From: CALDTK01 sp965215115
GTDB lineage: Bacteria > Bacteroidota > Bacteroidia > Chitinophagales > Saprospiraceae
Direction: 5' to 3'
NCBI GenBank assembly: GCA_965215115.1
Contig: OZ244050.1
Span: forward strand, 2,046,001-2,110,000
Length of the DNA stretch: 64,000 bases
Part shown: piece after piece, positions 16,458 through 25,625 of the stretch
How positions within the stretch are numbered: the first letter of the stretch is position 1
How the letters are laid out: every line of letters starts with the position of its first letter
The notes under the pieces: model-generated
What the model saw: only the letters and a program-made list of their open reading frames with translations
Told to the model about the DNA's origin: nothing
Database searches by the model: none
Position numbers and translations under genes: made by a program

Positions 16458-17696
16458 ATGGATCCCCAAACCATCGACCTCATCGCCGCTCAGACCAAAG
16501 GCCCCTCCCCCGGTGCGAACCCGGGCGCCGCCCCAACTACACCACTGTCGGCGCGCGTGTTCTCGTCTCACGTATTGATGAACCTACAGGCCGCACCGGT
16601 TTGGCAGGCCGTCGTCGTGGCGGCGGTCGGGAGTTTCCTCGTCAATCTACTGTTCGTGACGGCCTCCGGCGGCATCGACTCCACCGACTGGGCGAACACC
16701 CTGCGCGGGATGGGCCTCGGGTTCGCGATCGCGTTCTCGATGTGGCTCAGCCTCGCCTACCTCAACAACTGGCTCACGCACCGCGTCGATTGGCTCGACA
16801 AACCGTGGCCCGCTTTCGGGCTCACCCTCGTCGCCAATATCGTCGTCGGCACCACCGTGCTCGGCTTCGTGTACTTCACCTCCTTCGTGATCCTCGGCGA
16901 CGAGACGGCCCTCGACTGGCTCCAGCGACAGAGGTTCGGCAATTACGTCGGCTCCGTGCTCATCGGACTGCTCATCAGCGCGATCTACCAGGGGGCGTAC
17001 TTCATCAAGCTGTGGCGCACCTCCCTCGTCGAGGCGGAGCAACTCAAGTCGGCCAACCTCACCGCCAAGTACGAGACCCTCAACGCGCAGATCAACCCGC
17101 ATTTCCTCTTCAACTCGCTCAACGTACTCTCGGCCCTCGTGAAGCGCGACCCGGACGCGGCCGAGGGTTTCATCCAGGGCCTCAGCGAGGTGTACCGCTA
17201 CGTGCTCGACGTGCGGGGGGAGCAAATGGTGAGCCTCGAACGTGAGTTGCGCGCCCTCGACGCCTACGCGCGCCTCGTGCTCATGCGTTTTGGCGAAAGC
17301 CGCCTCCGGATCGACGTGTCCGTCGTCCCGCAGCCCGGCGATCTCATCGTGCCGCTCGCGCTGCAGATGTTGATCGAGAATGCCGTCAAGCACAACGGCG
17401 CCACGCGGAAGAACCCGCTCGTCGTCGAGGTCGCGCGCCAGGACGGGCACATCGTCGTGTCGAACAACAAGGTGCCGCTCTTCGAGGCGGTCGAGAGTCG
17501 CGGCATCGGGCTCGCCAACATCCGCGAGCGCTACGGACTGGCGCTCGGGCGGGAGGTCGTGGTCGAGGATACGGAGGGCACTTACGCCGTGCGCTTGCCG
17601 CTGTTCAGAGTCGAGGACAGGCGCGCGGCCGTCACCTCCCGATCCGCGCCAGCCCCGCCTTCGCCTGTTGGTGCAGGTCCGGCGCGAACTCGCTAG
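16458..17696 (+). CDS. LytS/YehU-type sensor histidine kinase
   Basis: 412 aa. Four transmembrane segments lie between ~45 and 195. The phosphoacceptor region LNAQINPHFLFNSLNVLSAL (~residues 210-229) is the hallmark of the His_kinase (PF06580) family. MLIENAVKHNG is the N box, and GIGLANIRERYGL the G box. Such kinases usually pair with an adjacent LytTR response regulator, but none is present here. The 3' end overlaps the convergent TPR gene by 65 bp, and the last ~20 residues (Pro/Ala/Arg) are encoded in that overlap. A GTTTT-hairpin encodes R-F-G-E-S before the ATPase domain. Confidence 0.88.
   Translation: MDPQTIDLIAAQTKGPSPGANPGAAPTTPLSARVFSSHVLMNLQAAPVWQAVVVAAVGSFLVNLLFVTASGGIDSTDWANTLRGMGLGFAIAFSMWLSLAYLNNWLTHRVDWLDKPWPAFGLTLVANIVVGTTVLGFVYFTSFVILGDETALDWLQRQRFGNYVGSVLIGLLISAIYQGAYFIKLWRTSLVEAEQLKSANLTAKYETLNAQINPHFLFNSLNVLSALVKRDPDAAEGFIQGLSEVYRYVLDVRGEQMVSLERELRALDAYARLVLMRFGESRLRIDVSVVPQPGDLIVPLALQMLIENAVKHNGATRKNPLVVEVARQDGHIVVSNNKVPLFEAVESRGIGLANIRERYGLALGREVVVEDTEGTYAVRLPLFRVEDRRAAVTSRSAPAPPSPVGAGPARTR
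17287..17301 (+). repeat. GTTTT-hairpin, stem GGC/GCC, loop GAAA
   Basis: Sense in the LytS-type kinase, read F-G-E-S. Confidence 0.85.
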
Positions 17697-19128
17697 GCTC
17701 CATCTGGAGGGCCATCTGGTAGTAGACCCGCGCGGACGGCTTGTCGCGCTGGCGCTCGGCGATGAGGCCGAGCTCGACGGCCGACTTGCAGGCGTAGTAA
17801 GGCGCGGCATCGCGCCCGATGGCGATGGTGTTCTTGTAGCGCTGCTTCGCGAGCTCGACCTGGCCGCGCTTGTCGGCGATGCGGGCGGCGCGGTAGGGGA
17901 ACTCGATGCGCTGCTCGGGACTCAACAGACCCTCGATCGTCTTCCCGATGGCCGCCTCGGCGCGGTCGTAGTAGCCGCCGTCGAACAGGAGCCGCGCGCG
18001 GAGGAGGTCGACGTTGGGGACGAGGTTCTGCTCGGCTTCCCGCAGGGCGCTCTTGTCGCTGCCGGCCACCGTGTTGCCCATCGTCCGCACCTTCGCCATG
18101 TACCCTTTGTAGCCCGCCAGATCGCTGGCCAGTAGCTGGTGCCAGGCCAGCTTCTGGTAGGCCTCCTTGACGAAGTTGCCGCTCGGCCGTCGCTTTACGT
18201 AGCTCCGTAGGTAGACGGGCGCCTGGTCGCTGAGCTTGCGCTGGAGGCAGACCCCGAGCATGAAGTCGAGGTAGGGGAAGGGGTGGTAGCGCGGGGAGTG
18301 CGGCCGCCGCGACAGCAGGCGGATGGCCTCGTCGTTGCGCCCGGACTGCATGGCGATGTTGGCCGTCACGAAGACGCCCAGCAGGCTCCGACTTTCGTCA
18401 AAACCCGCCGAGCGGATCTTGCTCCACGCCTCGTTTTCCTCGCGCTCGAGGTGCAGCAGCAGGAACGCGTACAGGGCGGTGGTCTCCTGGAGGAACGGCG
18501 ACTTGTCGCGGCGTTGCTGCGCCAGTACGCGCTCGAGGTTGCGCTTCCCGCCCGCCAGGTCACCCTCCATGCCGGTGATCAGCTCGAGGCCCCACTGGTA
18601 GCCGCTCGGCACGGTGGCCACGGCCGCCTGCAGCAGGCCCATCTCCTTGCGGGAGAGCTCGAACCCCGGGTGCGCCGCGATGTTGTCCTCCAGCAACTTA
18701 TAGGCCCGCCGCACCTCGCGCATCGTCGTGACGTACTCACCGAACTTGAGCCGCGCCAGGGCCCAGTGCAGCATGATGTTGGCCTGGGTGTAGAGGTAGT
18801 AGGGCGAGTCCTTGGGCCCGTCGCGCAGCCGATCCAGCCGCGCGCCGTACTGCTTCTCGAGCCGCGCGAAGGCCTTCGGGTCCTCGTCGATGTAGACCTC
18901 GAAAAAGTCCGCGTAGTCCTCGAGCCAGACGGCCACGAGGTTGTCCGGGTCGCGCTGCTGGATGGCCTTGAGCTGCGCGCGGCCCTCCGCGAGCCTGAGC
19001 TCGAGGATCGTCTCGTAGGCCGCCGTACACTCGGCATTGAAGTCGTAGCGCAGCGCGGCGCGCAGCGGCGGAGCACTCGCGCACACGATAGCGGCTACGA
19101 GGAGCAGGACTCTGGGTGGGTACTTCAA
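17632..19128 (-). CDS. Exported TPR protein
   Basis: 498 aa with a signal peptide (MKYPPRVLLLVAAIVCASAPPLRA). The rest is helical with many TPR-like hairpins (AYETILELRLAEGRAQLKAI, EAIRLLSRRPHS, QVELAKQRYKNTIAIG, PSARVYYQMALQMEP). Uncharacterised relatives of this length, found next to the zinc-ribbon and NIF3 genes, are typical of Bacteroidota. Probably a periplasmic scaffold. It follows the zinc-ribbon gene by 21 bp on the same strand, so co-transcription is likely. Confidence 0.75.
   Translation of the reverse strand: MKYPPRVLLLVAAIVCASAPPLRAALRYDFNAECTAAYETILELRLAEGRAQLKAIQQRDPDNLVAVWLEDYADFFEVYIDEDPKAFARLEKQYGARLDRLRDGPKDSPYYLYTQANIMLHWALARLKFGEYVTTMREVRRAYKLLEDNIAAHPGFELSRKEMGLLQAAVATVPSGYQWGLELITGMEGDLAGGKRNLERVLAQQRRDKSPFLQETTALYAFLLLHLEREENEAWSKIRSAGFDESRSLLGVFVTANIAMQSGRNDEAIRLLSRRPHSPRYHPFPYLDFMLGVCLQRKLSDQAPVYLRSYVKRRPSGNFVKEAYQKLAWHQLLASDLAGYKGYMAKVRTMGNTVAGSDKSALREAEQNLVPNVDLLRARLLFDGGYYDRAEAAIGKTIEGLLSPEQRIEFPYRAARIADKRGQVELAKQRYKNTIAIGRDAAPYYACKSAVELGLIAERQRDKPSARVYYQMALQMEPSEFAPDLHQQAKAGLARIGR
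18390..18404 (-). repeat. GTTTT-hairpin, stem GAC/GTC, loop GAAA
   Basis: Sense in the TPR gene, read F-D-E-S. One of two copies with a GAC/GTC stem. Confidence 0.85.
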
Positions 19129-19149
19129 GGGCGGGGGTGGCGCGGCCGA

Positions 19150-19908
19150 CTATGCCTCGGCGGCGGACGGGTTCATCACCTCCTCGTCGACGAGGATGCG
19201 GCCGCAGTGCTCGCACGCGATGATCTTCTTGTGCATCCCGATCTCGAGGCGCGTCTGCGGCGGGACGTTGTTGAAGCAGCCCCCGCAGGAGTCGCGCTCC
19301 GTGCCGACGACGGCCTGGCCGTTGCGGTACGACCCGCGGATCTTGTCGTAGGCCTTCAGGAGGCGCTCCTCGATGTTCTTGCGCGCGGCGTCGGATTGCT
19401 TCTGGAGCTTCTTCTCCTCCTTCTCGGTCTTGGCGACGATCTTCTCGAGCTCGACGCGCTTGCGCTCGAGGTCGGCGTTGCGGGCGGCGAGGCGCTCGGC
19501 GGCGGTGTCGAGGGTGGACTGCTTGGCCTCGCGCGCGACGGCGAGCTCGCCGAGGCGCTTCTCCGACAGCTGGATGTCGAGGTTCTGGAGCTCGATCTCC
19601 TTCTGGAGGGCTTCGTACTCGCGGTTGTTCTTCACCTCGTCCATCTGGCGCTGGTACTTCTCGATGGCGGTCTTCGCGTCGGCGATGAGGCCGTTGAGGC
19701 GCGTGGTCTGGTCGTCGGTCTCGGTGACGCTCGCCTGCAGGCGCTCGATGCGCTTGTTGAGCCCGGCGATCTCGTCCTCGAGGTCCGACACCTCCATCGG
19801 GAGCTCCCCTTTGAGGACCTGGATGTCGTCGAGGTTGGAGTCGATGAGCTGGAGCTCGTAGAGGCGGCGCAACTTATCGGCGACCGTGGTTTCTGGAGTG
19901 GCTGCCAT
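19150..19908 (-). CDS. Coiled-coil protein with C4 zinc ribbon
   Basis: 252 aa. Residues ~15-190 are a long antiparallel coiled coil (LRRLYELQLIDSNLDDIQ, LQKEIELQNLDIQLSEKRL). The C-terminus has a zinc ribbon with two Cys pairs, CGGCFNNVPP and CEHCGRILVDEE. This is the widely conserved zf-RING_7 / DUF164-like family, whose cellular role is unresolved. In many Bacteroidota it sits beside the NIF3-like gene, as here (17 bp downstream of it). Confidence 0.88.
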   Translation of the reverse strand: MAATPETTVADKLRRLYELQLIDSNLDDIQVLKGELPMEVSDLEDEIAGLNKRIERLQASVTETDDQTTRLNGLIADAKTAIEKYQRQMDEVKNNREYEALQKEIELQNLDIQLSEKRLGELAVAREAKQSTLDTAAERLAARNADLERKRVELEKIVAKTEKEEKKLQKQSDAARKNIEERLLKAYDKIRGSYRNGQAVVGTERDSCGGCFNNVPPQTRLEIGMHKKIIACEHCGRILVDEEVMNPSAAEA

Positions 19909-19925
19909 AGCGGGTAGGGCGAGGT

Positions 19926-21047
19926 TTAGTGAGGCGGAGTGACGGGGACGTAGAAACGCACGGGATTAGTGTCCCGGCTCGTCATTCGGGCCGCGAAGGT
20001 ATCGAATTGGCGCGATATGGTTTCGTACAGCAAGTCGATCGTGAAGCGCTCGGATTCGTAGTGCCCGATGTCGCAGACCACGATGCGGTTGTCGGCGTCG
20101 AAGAACTCGTGGTACTTGAAGTCCGCCGTGACGAAGGCCTGGGCCCCGGCCCCGATCGCGGCTTTCAGCAACGAGCTCCCGCTGCCCCCGCACAGGGCCA
20201 CGCGTTCGATGTGTTCGCCGGTGGCCTCGGTGACGCGCAGGCCCTCGAGGTCCATCGCGTCGCAGAGGTAGTCGAGCCACTCGGCGTAGCGCATCGGTTG
20301 GGGCAGGGTTCCGACGGCGCCCATGCCGAAGTCGGGGTGCGTGGACTCGACGTGGTACAGGTCGTAGGCCATCTCCTCGTAGGGGTGTGCGGTTTTGGCG
20401 GCAGCTAGGACGGCTTTCGCCAAAACCCTCGGCACCAGCACCTCGAGCTTGTCCTCCGCGACGCGCTCCAGGTCGCCGACGCGCCCGAGCGCCGGGGCGG
20501 CCCCTTCCTGCGGTCGGAACGTCCCCTCGCCGGGCGTCCGGAACGAGGCCCGGTCGTAGTTGCCGATGCGCCCGGCCCCGGCGTCGAACATGGCGTGGGC
20601 CACGGCCTCGGTGGCGTCGCGCGGGCAGTAGACGGCGAGCTTGCTGAGGGTGCCGGGGTGTGGCTGGAGCACGGTCACGTCCTGGAGCCCGAGTTTCTGC
20701 GCGATGCGGCCGTTGACGCCCCGGGCGAGGACGCTGTCGAGGTTGGTATGGATGGCGTAGATGGCCACCCTGGCACGGATGGCCGCGATGACGGTGCGCT
20801 CGACGTACGTTTTGCCGGTAAGGCGCTTGAGTCCCCCGAAGATGATCGGGTGGTGCGCGACGACGACGTTGCAGCCGGTCTCGACGGCCTCCTCGATGGT
20901 GGTCTCGAGGCAGTCGAGGGTCACGAGCACGCCGGTGACGATGCTGTTGGGTTCGCCGACGAGCAGACCGCTGTTGTCGTAGGGGGCCGCGAGGGCCGGG
21001 GGTGCGACGGCCTCGAGGGCGTGGATGAGCTGGGAGAGGCGCGTCAT
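19926..21047 (-). CDS. NIF3-like dinuclear metal-centre protein
   Basis: 373 aa, the long NIF3/YbgI form with an inserted domain. Metal-binding motifs: VVAHHPIIFGGLKRL (~60-75), IYAIHTNLD (~97), and the C-terminal GSGSSLLKAA and DIGHYESE regions. The insert contains KTAHPYEEMAYDL, as in PII-like NIF3 inserts. It is described in some annotations as GTP cyclohydrolase I type 2, but the true activity is uncertain. First gene of a likely NIF3 - zinc ribbon - TPR operon. A GTTTT-hairpin pair in inverted orientation lies at 20392-20426. Confidence 0.9.
   Translation of the reverse strand: MTRLSQLIHALEAVAPPALAAPYDNSGLLVGEPNSIVTGVLVTLDCLETTIEEAVETGCNVVVAHHPIIFGGLKRLTGKTYVERTVIAAIRARVAIYAIHTNLDSVLARGVNGRIAQKLGLQDVTVLQPHPGTLSKLAVYCPRDATEAVAHAMFDAGAGRIGNYDRASFRTPGEGTFRPQEGAAPALGRVGDLERVAEDKLEVLVPRVLAKAVLAAAKTAHPYEEMAYDLYHVESTHPDFGMGAVGTLPQPMRYAEWLDYLCDAMDLEGLRVTEATGEHIERVALCGGSGSSLLKAAIGAGAQAFVTADFKYHEFFDADNRIVVCDIGHYESERFTIDLLYETISRQFDTFAARMTSRDTNPVRFYVPVTPPH
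20412..20426 (-). repeat. GTTTT-hairpin, stem GGC/GCC, loop GAAA
   Basis: Sense in the NIF3 gene, read V-L-A-K-A. It faces a degenerate copy at 20392-20406. Confidence 0.88.
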
Positions 21048-21127
21048 GGGGGGGGGCGGGGGGCGTTTTTGGCCTGAAGGCGTTCTTTTCTGGGGTGCTG
21101 TGCCGGGGTGCTGTGCCGGGGTGCTTT

Positions 21128-21415
21128 ACTGGGGTCCCGGGGTCGTAAGCTGTGGTGTGGCTTGGTCTTTTGGTAAAATTAGGGCTGCTGATTTCCTTGT
21201 CGTATTTGGTTCGACCCCGGGCTACTCGTGGTTCGACCCCGCTGGGGTCGCGTGCTGGGGCTGTGCTGGGCTGCTTGACTGGGGTCCCGGGGTCGTAAGT
21301 TGTGGTGTGGCTTGGTCTTTTGGTAAAATTAGGGCTGCTGAGTTCCTTGTCGTATTTGGTTCGACCCCGGGCTACTCGTGGTTCGACCCCGCTGGGGTCG
21401 CGTGCTGGGCTCGAT
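21128..21415 (+). repeat. 150-bp tandem repeat, two copies
   Basis: Units start at 21128 and 21278. Each holds GACCCCGGGCTACTCGTGG followed by the 15-nt hairpin GACCCCGCTGGGGTC (6-bp stem, GCT loop). The same motif and the same 150-bp period recur at 25152-25625. Fills the 441-bp gap between the NIF3 and PhoD genes; the open frames through it are repeat artefacts. Confidence 0.85.
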
Positions 21416-21488
21416 GGTCCTTCGGCGGGCCGCGTAGGATGGCGCGCGCGTGCAGCAATCTATGCTCCTCGATCCATGCTCCACGTTC

Positions 21489-22820
21489 CTAATCCAGCTT
21501 CCGCTCCCACAGCATCTTTCCGGTCTTGTCGTAGACGCGTAGCGTGAGGGTGCGCGCGGTGCGGGGGCCGGCGATGGTGACGGTGCCGAAGTTGTGGACG
21601 CCGACGTGGGTGCCGTCGACGCGGTTGGCGTTCGGCTCGTCCTTCGCGCGATCGCCGGTGGCGCCGGCGGTGAGGGGGCTGACGGTGAAGTCGTAGAGCC
21701 GCACGTCACCGACCTGGAGGTGGCTGAGCTCGGAGTGGTGCCGATCGCCGGTGAGGAAGACGACGTTGTCGAGGCCCTCGGCGGCGACGCGGGCGAGGAG
21801 CCGCGCGCGTTCCTCCCGGTGGGCGGCGGCGTAGTTCTCGAAGACGGGGGCGTCGTTGAGGACCTGCCCGCCGATGGCGACGAATTTGAAGCGCGCCGAA
21901 CTAGACACCAGGGCATCGATGAGCCAGTCGAACTGCGCCTCCCCGAGCAGCGTCATCGGCGCGCAGGTCTTGCAGGCGTTCGGGGCCCGGAAGGTGCGGT
22001 CGTCGAGGAGGAAGAACTCGGCGTCGCCGTAGACGAAGTTGGTCCCGATCCCGGGCGCGAGCTGCGGGTGTTGGGTCGGCGGGTTGGCCCAGAACAAATC
22101 AAAGGCCTCGCGCGACCAATCCTTGTGGACGTAGCTGCGATCGGAGTCGTTGGGGCCGTAGTCGTGGTCGTCCCAGATGGCGTAGTGGTGAACGTCGCGC
22201 AGCAGGCCCTGCAGCTCCGGGATGGCCCGCGAGTGGGAGTAGCGGTGGAGGACGCCGCCGCGGGTGTCGAAGTCCCCGGTCCGCATGTAGATGTTGTCCC
22301 CGAGCCAGAGCATGAAGTCGGGCCGCAGGGTGTCGATGGCTCCGAAGATGCCGTAGTCCCCGCCGTAGGGCGTGCCGGGGCGGTCGAAGGCGGGCTCGTT
22401 GGCGTAGTAGCAGCTCCCGAGCGCGAAGGTGATCGCGGGTGGGTCGGCGCGGTACTCCCAGAGGGTTTGGGTCTTGAAGCGCAGGGGTCTCGCGGTGGCC
22501 ATCGCGCGTCCGTCCATGAGGATTTGGTATTCGTAGGTCGTGCCCGGCATCAGCGAGTCCGCCTTCAGCGTGGCGCAGTAGGCGTCGGTGCTAGTGGTTT
22601 TGGCGACAGCCGAGTAATGCAAGTCCTTGATGTCCGACACGGGCCAGTAGCGCAGTCGCACGCTCGCCGCGCCGTCGGTCTGCATCCAGACGGCCACTTC
22701 GCGCATGGTGTTGTAGCCGAGCATCGGTCCGGAGCGGAGGAGGGCTTGCGCCAAAACCGATCGCGGGAGTGCCGCGGTGGCCAGGAACGCGAGCGCGAGA
22801 AGGAGGGGGCGGAAGGGCAT
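21489..22820 (-). CDS. PhoD-like alkaline phosphatase / metallophosphoesterase
   Basis: 443 aa with a signal peptide ending SVLAQA, where VLAQA is a GTTTT-hairpin copy. An N-terminal Ig-like domain (residues ~30-115, GPMLGYNTMREVAVWMQTD) is followed by the catalytic domain. Its motifs are FALGSCYY, FMLWLGDNIYMR, IWDDHDYGPNDSD and VFLTGDRHHSEL, the PhoD set of metal-binding Asp, Asn and His residues. By family it is a Ca/Fe-dependent periplasmic phosphodiesterase or alkaline phosphatase that releases phosphate. No Pho box was recognised. A TACTTTCG box lies 4 nt before the start codon. Confidence 0.88.
   Translation of the reverse strand: MPFRPLLLALAFLATAALPRSVLAQALLRSGPMLGYNTMREVAVWMQTDGAASVRLRYWPVSDIKDLHYSAVAKTTSTDAYCATLKADSLMPGTTYEYQILMDGRAMATARPLRFKTQTLWEYRADPPAITFALGSCYYANEPAFDRPGTPYGGDYGIFGAIDTLRPDFMLWLGDNIYMRTGDFDTRGGVLHRYSHSRAIPELQGLLRDVHHYAIWDDHDYGPNDSDRSYVHKDWSREAFDLFWANPPTQHPQLAPGIGTNFVYGDAEFFLLDDRTFRAPNACKTCAPMTLLGEAQFDWLIDALVSSSARFKFVAIGGQVLNDAPVFENYAAAHREERARLLARVAAEGLDNVVFLTGDRHHSELSHLQVGDVRLYDFTVSPLTAGATGDRAKDEPNANRVDGTHVGVHNFGTVTIAGPRTARTLTLRVYDKTGKMLWERKLD
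22597..22611 (+). repeat. GTTTT-hairpin, stem GGC/GCC, loop GACA
   Basis: Antisense in the PhoD gene, read V-A-K-T. Confidence 0.85.
22743..22757 (-). repeat. GTTTT-hairpin, stem GGC/GCC, loop GCAA
   Basis: Sense. Encodes V-L-A-Q-A at the signal peptide end of PhoD. Confidence 0.9.
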
Positions 22821-22824
22821 GGGG

Positions 22825-22832
22825 CGAAAGTA
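22825..22832 (-). promoter_or_regulatory. -7 box TACTTTCG with very short leader
   Basis: The box ends 4 nt before the PhoD start codon. Confidence 0.4.
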
Positions 22833-22847
22833 GAGAGGGCGATTTTT

Positions 22848-22980
22848 AGTTCTCAGTTGACAGTTCTCAGTTGACAGTTCTCAGTTGACAGTTCTCAGTT
22901 GACAGTTCTTAGTTGGCTGCCGCGTAGGCCCGGTAGAACGGCACGCGTGACGGGAATTGAGAACTGTCAACTGAGAACTG

Positions 22981-22990
<10 letters not shown>
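22848..22990. repeat. 14-bp tandem repeat facing inverted copies
   Basis: About five direct units of AGTTCTCAGTTGAC (22848-22917) face two inverted units at about 22957-22988, giving a potential long hairpin between the pyrophosphatase and PhoD genes. The stop codon of the pyrophosphatase (22981-22983) lies inside the inverted copies. Confidence 0.85.
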
Positions 22991-23598
<608 letters not shown>

Positions 23599-23621
23599 GT
23601 TTCTTGGGGTAGGAGAGCGAG

Positions 23622-23637
23622 TACCTAGATCTAGGTA
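23622..23637. promoter_or_regulatory. 16-bp perfect palindrome in divergent promoter region
   Basis: TACCTAGATCTAGGTA lies between the pyrophosphatase (-) and the small winged-helix gene (+). It is a likely dimeric-regulator site (inference). Confidence 0.5.
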
Positions 23638-23734
23638 TTCATCGCTCTTTCAAACAAAAAGTGTGTAATTGCAGAGGAGCCGTAGTCTTACTACCGAACC
23701 CTGGGCGCAAAGGTTGCCCCAGAATCGAATCGAA

Positions 23735-24007
23735 ATGGCCGCTACACAACACCTCTACTACGCTACCAATCACCAACCCGCCCTCGTGATCGCGGGGCTC
23801 CTCGACGATCCGCTGGCCCTCGAGCTCCTGGCTCGGCTCCGCGGGCAGTCGATGACCTTGGCGCAACTCGACCTGGGTCCTGAGCAGCGGTTCTTGCTCC
23901 GCCGGCTGCGGCACCTCAACCTCGTGCTCGCCTACGAGATCGGCGGCGTCGTGAAGTACCGCGCCAACCGGTACCCACCTGCCGTCAGGCAGGCGCTCGC
24001 CGCGTGA
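23735..24007 (+). CDS. Small winged-helix (ArsR-like) protein
   Basis: 90 aa from the ATG at 23735 (MAATQHLYYA). LLDDPLALELLARL, SMTLAQLDLGPEQRFLLRRLRHLNLV and GGVVKYRANRY follow the helix-turn-helix-wing pattern of ArsR-type DNA-binding proteins. The metal-binding Cys motif is absent. A 16-bp palindrome lies 98 nt upstream and could be its operator. It is followed by the endonuclease I gene after 32 bp. Confidence 0.6.
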   Translation: MAATQHLYYATNHQPALVIAGLLDDPLALELLARLRGQSMTLAQLDLGPEQRFLLRRLRHLNLVLAYEIGGVVKYRANRYPPAVRQALAA

Positions 24008-24027
24008 ACGACCGGTGGTCGCGCGAG

Positions 24028-24035
24028 TAGCTTCG
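24028..24035 (+). promoter_or_regulatory. -7 box TAGCTTCG with very short leader
   Basis: The box ends 4 nt before the ATG at 24040. Confidence 0.4.
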
Positions 24036-24039
24036 CGCC

Positions 24040-25125
24040 ATGATCCGAAAGCTACTTACCGGACGTGTGGTTGTGCTCGTCGCCCTCGCGCTCACCGCCG
24101 GCAGCGCAGGTGCGCAACAGCAGACGGTGATCTACCCCGGGTCGACGGGGACGAATCTGCTTAGCCGCTTGCAGCAGGGGTATTCTCCGAAATCCGGCCT
24201 CAACTACGGCACGGCCCGCAACCAGTTGTACGCAGATGTTTGGGTTACCAATAATACCCTCGAGTGTCAGTACACGGGCCTCACGATCTCGATGGCCGGC
24301 AACGGCGAGCCGAAGGACATCGCCTTCGGGAAGGGCATCAACACCGAGCACGTCTACCCCCAGTCAAAGGGGGCCGAGGGGGACGCCCGCGCCGACATGC
24401 ACCACCTCTACCCCACGCAGATCGACGTCAACTCCGACCGCGGGAGCCTACCCTTCGGCGAGATCCCCGACGCGCAAACGCTGACGTGGTACCGCCTGAA
24501 GGAAGAGCTTCGGACCGTCCCCCCCGCCAACGTCCGCGACGAGTACTCCGAGGGGACCACCGCCGCCTTCGAGCCGCGCGAGAAGATCAAGGGCGACATC
24601 GCGCGGGCGGTGTTCTACTTCTGGTCCATCCACCGCGCCCGGGCCCAACGCGAGGATGCCACCTTCTTCGGGAAGATGCGCGCCGACCTGTGTACCTGGC
24701 ACGAGACGGACCCCGTCGACGCGGCCGAGGCCACGCGCTCGAGGAAGATCGCGACCTACCAGGACAATGAGAATCCCTTCGTCCTCGATTGCTCGCTCCC
24801 GCAGCGACTGGCCTACTGCCCCAATCTATCGCAGGCGTGTCGCGACTTGACGCCGGTGGTGCAGCTTTCGCGAAAACCTTCCGTGGAGGCCTTCCCGAAT
24901 CCCCTCGGTGAGGTGCTGCAGGTAGAGGGGATACCGGGTGGGTCGAGTCTACGGCTCCTGGATGCCCTCGGGCGGGAAGTGGCGGCGTGGACGGCTGCGG
25001 ACTTCGGGCGCGCGGGCGCCGGGGGGGCTACCCTAACGTGGGTGGTGCCATCGGACCTGCCTGTCGGGATGTACTTCTTGCACGTCGGCGCTAGTGGGGA
25101 GGTGGTGCGGCTGGTGAAGCGATAG
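24040..25125 (+). CDS. Secreted endonuclease I with T9SS sorting domain
   Basis: 361 aa. Signal peptide residues 1-25 (ending AGAQQ). Residues ~85-260 carry the endonuclease I (EndA/NucM) beta-beta-alpha-metal motif: NTEHVYPQS with the catalytic His, then MHHLYPTQIDVNSDRGSLPFGE. The C-terminal ~80 residues are a T9SS domain (AFPNPLGEVLQVEG, LLDALGREV, PVGMYFLHVG, ending VKR). By family it is an extracellular non-specific DNase that could feed on environmental DNA. A degenerate GTTTT-hairpin (24863-24877) sits in the linker before the sorting domain, matching the copy position in the gene at 1-1020. Confidence 0.9.
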   Translation: MIRKLLTGRVVVLVALALTAGSAGAQQQTVIYPGSTGTNLLSRLQQGYSPKSGLNYGTARNQLYADVWVTNNTLECQYTGLTISMAGNGEPKDIAFGKGINTEHVYPQSKGAEGDARADMHHLYPTQIDVNSDRGSLPFGEIPDAQTLTWYRLKEELRTVPPANVRDEYSEGTTAAFEPREKIKGDIARAVFYFWSIHRARAQREDATFFGKMRADLCTWHETDPVDAAEATRSRKIATYQDNENPFVLDCSLPQRLAYCPNLSQACRDLTPVVQLSRKPSVEAFPNPLGEVLQVEGIPGGSSLRLLDALGREVAAWTAADFGRAGAGGATLTWVVPSDLPVGMYFLHVGASGEVVRLVKR

Positions 25126-25151
25126 GGGGGCTGTGCTGGGGGGGCTGTGCG

Positions 25152-25625
25152 TTGGGGTCCCGTTTCCCGGGGTCCTATGCGGGCCTTTGGGTTGGTGCTT
25201 TTGTGAAGTTGGGTTTTGAAATCTTTATTGGTGTCGTTGGTTGGACCCCGGGCTACTCGTGGTTCGACCCCGCTGGGGTCGGTGGGGGGCTTTGCTGGGG
25301 GCTGTGCGTTCGTTTCCCGGGGTCCGATCCGGTCCGTTGGGTTATTGCTTTTGTGAAGTTGAGTTTTGGGGGCTTTTTTGGTGTCGTCGGTTGGACCCCG
25401 GGCTACTCGTGGTTCGACCCCGCTGGGGTCGGTGGGGGGCTTTGCTGGGGGCTGTGCGTTCGTTTCCCGGGGTCCGATCCGGTCCGTTGGGTTATTGCTT
25501 TTGTGAAGTTGGGTTTTGGGGGCTTTTTTGGTGTCGTCGGTTGGACCCCGGGCTACTCGTGGTTCGACCCCGCTGGGGTCGGTGGGTTCGGTGGGGGGCT
25601 TTGCGTTGGGTTTCTCGTGGTTCGG
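25152..25625 (+). repeat. 150-bp tandem repeat, three copies
   Basis: Equivalent points fall at 25241, 25391 and 25541. Each unit repeats the GACCCC-GCT-GGGGTC hairpin and the preceding CCCCGGGCTACTCGTGG found in the 21.1-kb array. Because 150 is divisible by 3 the open frame repeats a 50-residue phrase, but composition and position suggest it is non-coding. It occupies the 598-bp gap between endonuclease I and the ArsR-type gene. Confidence 0.85.

Noticed and set aside
20809..20824. GTTTT-GCC-GGTAA-GGC, a hairpin-like match with a 5-nt loop
   Set aside because: It encodes LTGKTYVER on the other strand, a conserved NIF3 segment, and the loop length differs; likely chance.
21161..21180. TTTTGGTAAAA palindrome in the 150-bp repeat as a hairpin-family copy
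   Set aside because: No GNRA-like loop or GC stem; it belongs to the repeat unit.
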